The position numbers and the translations under genes were made by a program. 64,000 nt of DNA, from contig DASXUJ010000065.1 in assembly GCA_036504895.1 (NCBI GenBank), positions 1-64,000 of the forward strand, written 5' to 3'. The notes beneath the pieces were generated by a model. It did not search any database. It worked only from the letters and a program-made list of their open reading frames with translations, and was not told the origin of the DNA. Positions within the stretch are counted from its first letter, which is position 1. Each line of letters begins with the position of its first letter. Source of the stretch: Syntrophorhabdaceae bacterium. GTDB taxonomy: Bacteria > Desulfobacterota > Syntrophorhabdia > Syntrophorhabdales > Syntrophorhabdaceae. Below, in pieces: positions 61,813 to 64,000 of this stretch.

Positions 61813-62533
61813 TTTTCAACATCTTATTTTTCATGATATATTCAACTATAAGCACGATCACGCCCCATTCAAGGCAAGAAGGGAACTCCTCCGGGACGCT
61901 CGTGAAATTTTGACATTTGATTTCTCCCGGCGCATCATGCGTGCATATAGGCCTCGAAGAGATCCTTCCAGGGCAGATCAATACGGGAAAGTCCGACAAG
62001 ACCCGGGTGATTGGGGAGTTGCGTTCCCTGTCAAAAGTGCTGTGTGTTCCATTGCGCGTCGGTGCTGTCCGGGTCATCTCTCCCTCCTTTTTCTGAAGAA
62101 GAACCAGTTAGATGATGACCTTCAAAGCGCCGGCGGCCAATCAAATCAGGAGCTTAGCCAGAGAACCCTTTTTCGAAATCAACCCCCTCCTCGATCTCAA
62201 TTCACGGGGTCGGGAGGGCTCTACCCTCGGAGCGCCCTGCGAGCATCGGCGGGTAACGGGTGCAGCCGAAGCGGAGATGATAGAGCCCTCCCGACCCCAT
62301 ATCCCCCAACTCGCATGATTTTACCTTTTTCATTGCCCAAAACTGTTTTTGACTCACCGCTGCATGTCGCCCAAAAGTGTGTGTCGCTCCGGGTTGGCGA
62401 CATTCCAGATTTCTTCTTATACGCGTTCTCAAGAGTGCCCCCTTTCGTTACCGTACTCATCGCGTCCTCTTGATTTTCGCCTTCCCGCGTATAACTCTTC
62501 CTGTATGAGAGAATCTCTGCCGGGAGACAAGGG
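61813..62533. other. 721-bp intergenic region with palindromic element B
   Basis: No gene was recognised. Open frames that cross it read into element B and share an identical-looking peptide with those of element A, showing they are read-through of the repeat. Element B occupies 62171-62306. The rest shows nothing notable. Confidence 0.5.
62171..62306. repeat. palindromic element, copy B (short form)
   Basis: About 135 bp. A perfect 18-bp inverted repeat is at 62205-62222 and 62280-62297, enclosing 57 bp. The core (GCCGAAGCGGA, GCGAGC, GGGTAA) matches copy A. It would form a long stable hairpin as DNA or RNA. Confidence 0.85.
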
Positions 62534-62989
62534 ATGAAAAGAAGAATCTCGATACTGGCTATCGCTCTTATATGCGGTACGGTCAGTTCCGTGCAGTCCC
62601 AGTCGTACAACCCGAATCAGGGATGGGGACCGGTCGAACCCCCGTCATACAATACAGGTCGGGGACCAAGTCCGCAATCCCCGATCAATCCGGGCATGAT
62701 GGACGATACTTGCGGTCCGGGCATGGAGTCCGGATACGGGTTACAGGGTGGCGCGGGAAGAGACCTGTGGAGGGCCCGCTATGGCGCCCGCCTGACAAGT
62801 ATTTGCAGTAAATTTCTCGACGAGACGGTGCGGCTCAGGAAAGACCTCTCCAGAAAGCGCTTCGACTATTACGAGGCCTTAAGGAGCCCGGAGACAAGTT
62901 CCGATACATTAGATCGGATGGAAAGGGAGATGAGCGAGTTAAATCGGAAAATATCGGCTCAAAATCCCCGTAGCTGCTGGTGGTACTAG
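62534..62989 (+). CDS. exported small protein, Spy/ZraP-like helical part
   Basis: 151 residues. A signal peptide (MKRRISILAIALICGTVSSV) is cleaved near QSQ. A Pro/Gly/Asn-rich segment follows, then a helical region (about 90-145, ETVRLRKDLSRKRFDYYEAL and REMSELNRKI) that resembles Spy/CpxP/ZraP periplasmic chaperones or metal sensors. The resemblance is only in pattern. It ends CWWY. GGGAGACAAGGG precedes the ATG. Confidence 0.6.
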   Translation: MKRRISILAIALICGTVSSVQSQSYNPNQGWGPVEPPSYNTGRGPSPQSPINPGMMDDTCGPGMESGYGLQGGAGRDLWRARYGARLTSICSKFLDETVRLRKDLSRKRFDYYEALRSPETSSDTLDRMEREMSELNRKISAQNPRSCWWY

Positions 62990-63165
62990 CGGAAACGGCC
63001 TTTTCCGGCCTCAGAGGGTAAAAACGGAACATCGCGAGGTACGGGCTCTCTTTCCCGGGGTATATCCCGGGTCCATTTGAATACCACATGAACACGCGAC
63101 CGCGTACCGCCACACACCCCACATAGCCCTTGCAAACCACACCCGTTCTTATTAGAATAGTCCCT

Positions 63166-63942
63166 ATGGACAAATTACTCGAATTTGCGATCGATCTGGC
63201 CTATGAATCAGGGAACATTCAGCGGGATTTCTACGGGAAGCGGTTTGAGATACGCCATAAGGGAGAGATCAATCTGGTCACAGAGGTGGACATAGCCTGC
63301 CAGGAGCGGATCATCGCCCTCATCAGTGAAAAATTTCCTGATGACGAGGTGATCGCCGAGGAGAAGGCGAATAGTTTTGACGGCAAAAAGAACCGCTGGA
63401 TCGTCGATCCCCTCGACGGCACCACCAACTATGCTCACGGCTACCCCTTCTTCTGCACTTCCATAGGCTATGAAGTGGATGGGGAGATTATCGTGGGTGT
63501 GGTATATAACCCCGTATTTCGCGAGCTTTTCTATGCCCGGAAGGGTCAGGGCGCCTTTTTCAACGGCGACCCCATTCACGTCTCGGCCATCGCCGACCTC
63601 AGGCAATCTCTCGTCTGCACCGGTTTCCCTTATGATATGGCCGTGAAGGGCAGGAACAATATCGACCATTTCACCAATTTTCTCTTTGCATCCCAGGCGG
63701 TGCGCAGAGACGGCTCCGCCGCCCTTAACCTCGGCTATATCGCCGCGGGCAGGTTCGACGGCTATTGGGAGCTCAAGCTCCACCCCTGGGATGTTGCCGC
63801 CGGCGTCCTTATCGTCCGGGAAGCAGGGGGCGTGGTAACCGATTTCAAAGGCGTCGACTATTCCATCTACTCTGATGAGATCCTTGTAACCAACGGACTC
63901 ATCCACGAACAGATGAAAGACGTGCTTAAGGGGCTTCCATGA
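63166..63942 (+). CDS. suhB: inositol monophosphatase family protein
   Basis: 258 residues from the ATG at 63166. IMPase signatures: EEKAN (Glu), WIVDPLDGTTNYAHGYP (metal-binding Asp residues) and ELKLHPWDVAAGVLIVREAG (second Asp site). SuhB-type enzymes hydrolyse inositol-1-phosphate or fructose-1,6-bisphosphate; the substrate cannot be separated by sequence. Its last 4 bp overlap the next gene's ATG (ATGA), indicating an operon. Confidence 0.93.
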   Translation: MDKLLEFAIDLAYESGNIQRDFYGKRFEIRHKGEINLVTEVDIACQERIIALISEKFPDDEVIAEEKANSFDGKKNRWIVDPLDGTTNYAHGYPFFCTSIGYEVDGEIIVGVVYNPVFRELFYARKGQGAFFNGDPIHVSAIADLRQSLVCTGFPYDMAVKGRNNIDHFTNFLFASQAVRRDGSAALNLGYIAAGRFDGYWELKLHPWDVAAGVLIVREAGGVVTDFKGVDYSIYSDEILVTNGLIHEQMKDVLKGLP

Positions 63943-64000
63943 AAGAGTACGGGCTCGAAGAGATCAGCCGCGTCGTGAGACCGGAACTTGGCCAGGATAT
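63939..64000 (+). CDS. 3' truncated gene at window edge
   Basis: An ATG overlaps the suhB stop (ATGA) and the frame stays open for the remaining 20 codons (MKEYGLEEISRVVRPELGQD). Not enough sequence to identify. Confidence 0.5.
   Translation, partial: MKEYGLEEISRVVRPELGQD

Noticed and set aside
61805-62077. 90-residue ORF on the minus strand upstream of msrA
   Set aside because: It overlaps the msrA start, has no ribosome-binding site and no family resemblance.

Overview
The window looks like the chromosome of a strictly anaerobic, aromatic-degrading deltaproteobacterium, most likely a Syntrophorhabdus relative. That placement is inferred from gene content: a benzoyl-CoA (bam/had-oah-dch) ring-cleavage module, TRAP/ABC solute-binding proteins, a corrinoid-type UroD-like protein, many PAS hybrid kinases, selenocysteine use, and moderately GC-rich coding DNA. 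I saw no rRNA, tRNA, CRISPR array or complete insertion sequence.

Layout. 1-7.2 kb: end of a PAS/LuxR sensor, a methyltransferase, FabI, a small unknown gene and an MBOAT/SGNH acyltransferase pair behind a good sigma70-type promoter. 7.3-14.7 kb (minus strand): SDR, 6-hydroxycyclohexenecarbonyl-CoA dehydrogenase, 6-oxocyclohexenecarbonyl-CoA hydrolase (bamA marker), dienoyl-CoA hydratase, M24 peptidase, a TIM-barrel isomerase and radA, with a strong promoter upstream and an intrinsic terminator inside. 14.8-26.7 kb: twin GNAT genes, a UvrD-like helicase and several hybrid histidine kinases, one split by an in-frame TAA. 26.9-37.9 kb: radical SAM/B12 protein, CAP lipoprotein, HIT, cupin, VOC, TPR, PIF1-like helicase and a LemA-TPM-TPM operon. 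38.2-45.1 kb: three secreted proteases (papain-like plus two S8 paralogues with C-terminal Cys-rich repeats). 45.1-50.4 kb: an SOS mutasome locus (imuC, a DUF6504-like gene, imuB, divergent lexA) with a LexA-type operator lying exactly in the imuB promoter spacer. 51.7-56.5 kb: two TRAP DctP proteins, a UroD-like protein and an ABC substrate-binding protein without permeases, punctuated by short GACTA repeats. 56.6-64 kb: exonuclease/GIY-YIG fusion, aquaporin, a decayed stretch with two copies of a long palindromic element, a racemase, MsrA, and SuhB.

The strongest unusual signal is msrA at 60988-61812. It appears as two ORFs, but they are in the same frame and are joined by a TGA exactly at the catalytic position of the GCFWG motif (G-TGA-F-W-G). 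A stem-loop with a GG-starting apical loop follows it, and no cysteine occurs after that point. This reads as a selenocysteine-containing lipoprotein MsrA, not a broken gene. Other items worth attention are the LexA box/imuB promoter architecture without imuA, the C-to-T-type nonsense codon splitting a large hybrid kinase, and two repeat families (a 14-bp GACTA repeat and a 125-240-bp palindromic element) that I do not recognise.
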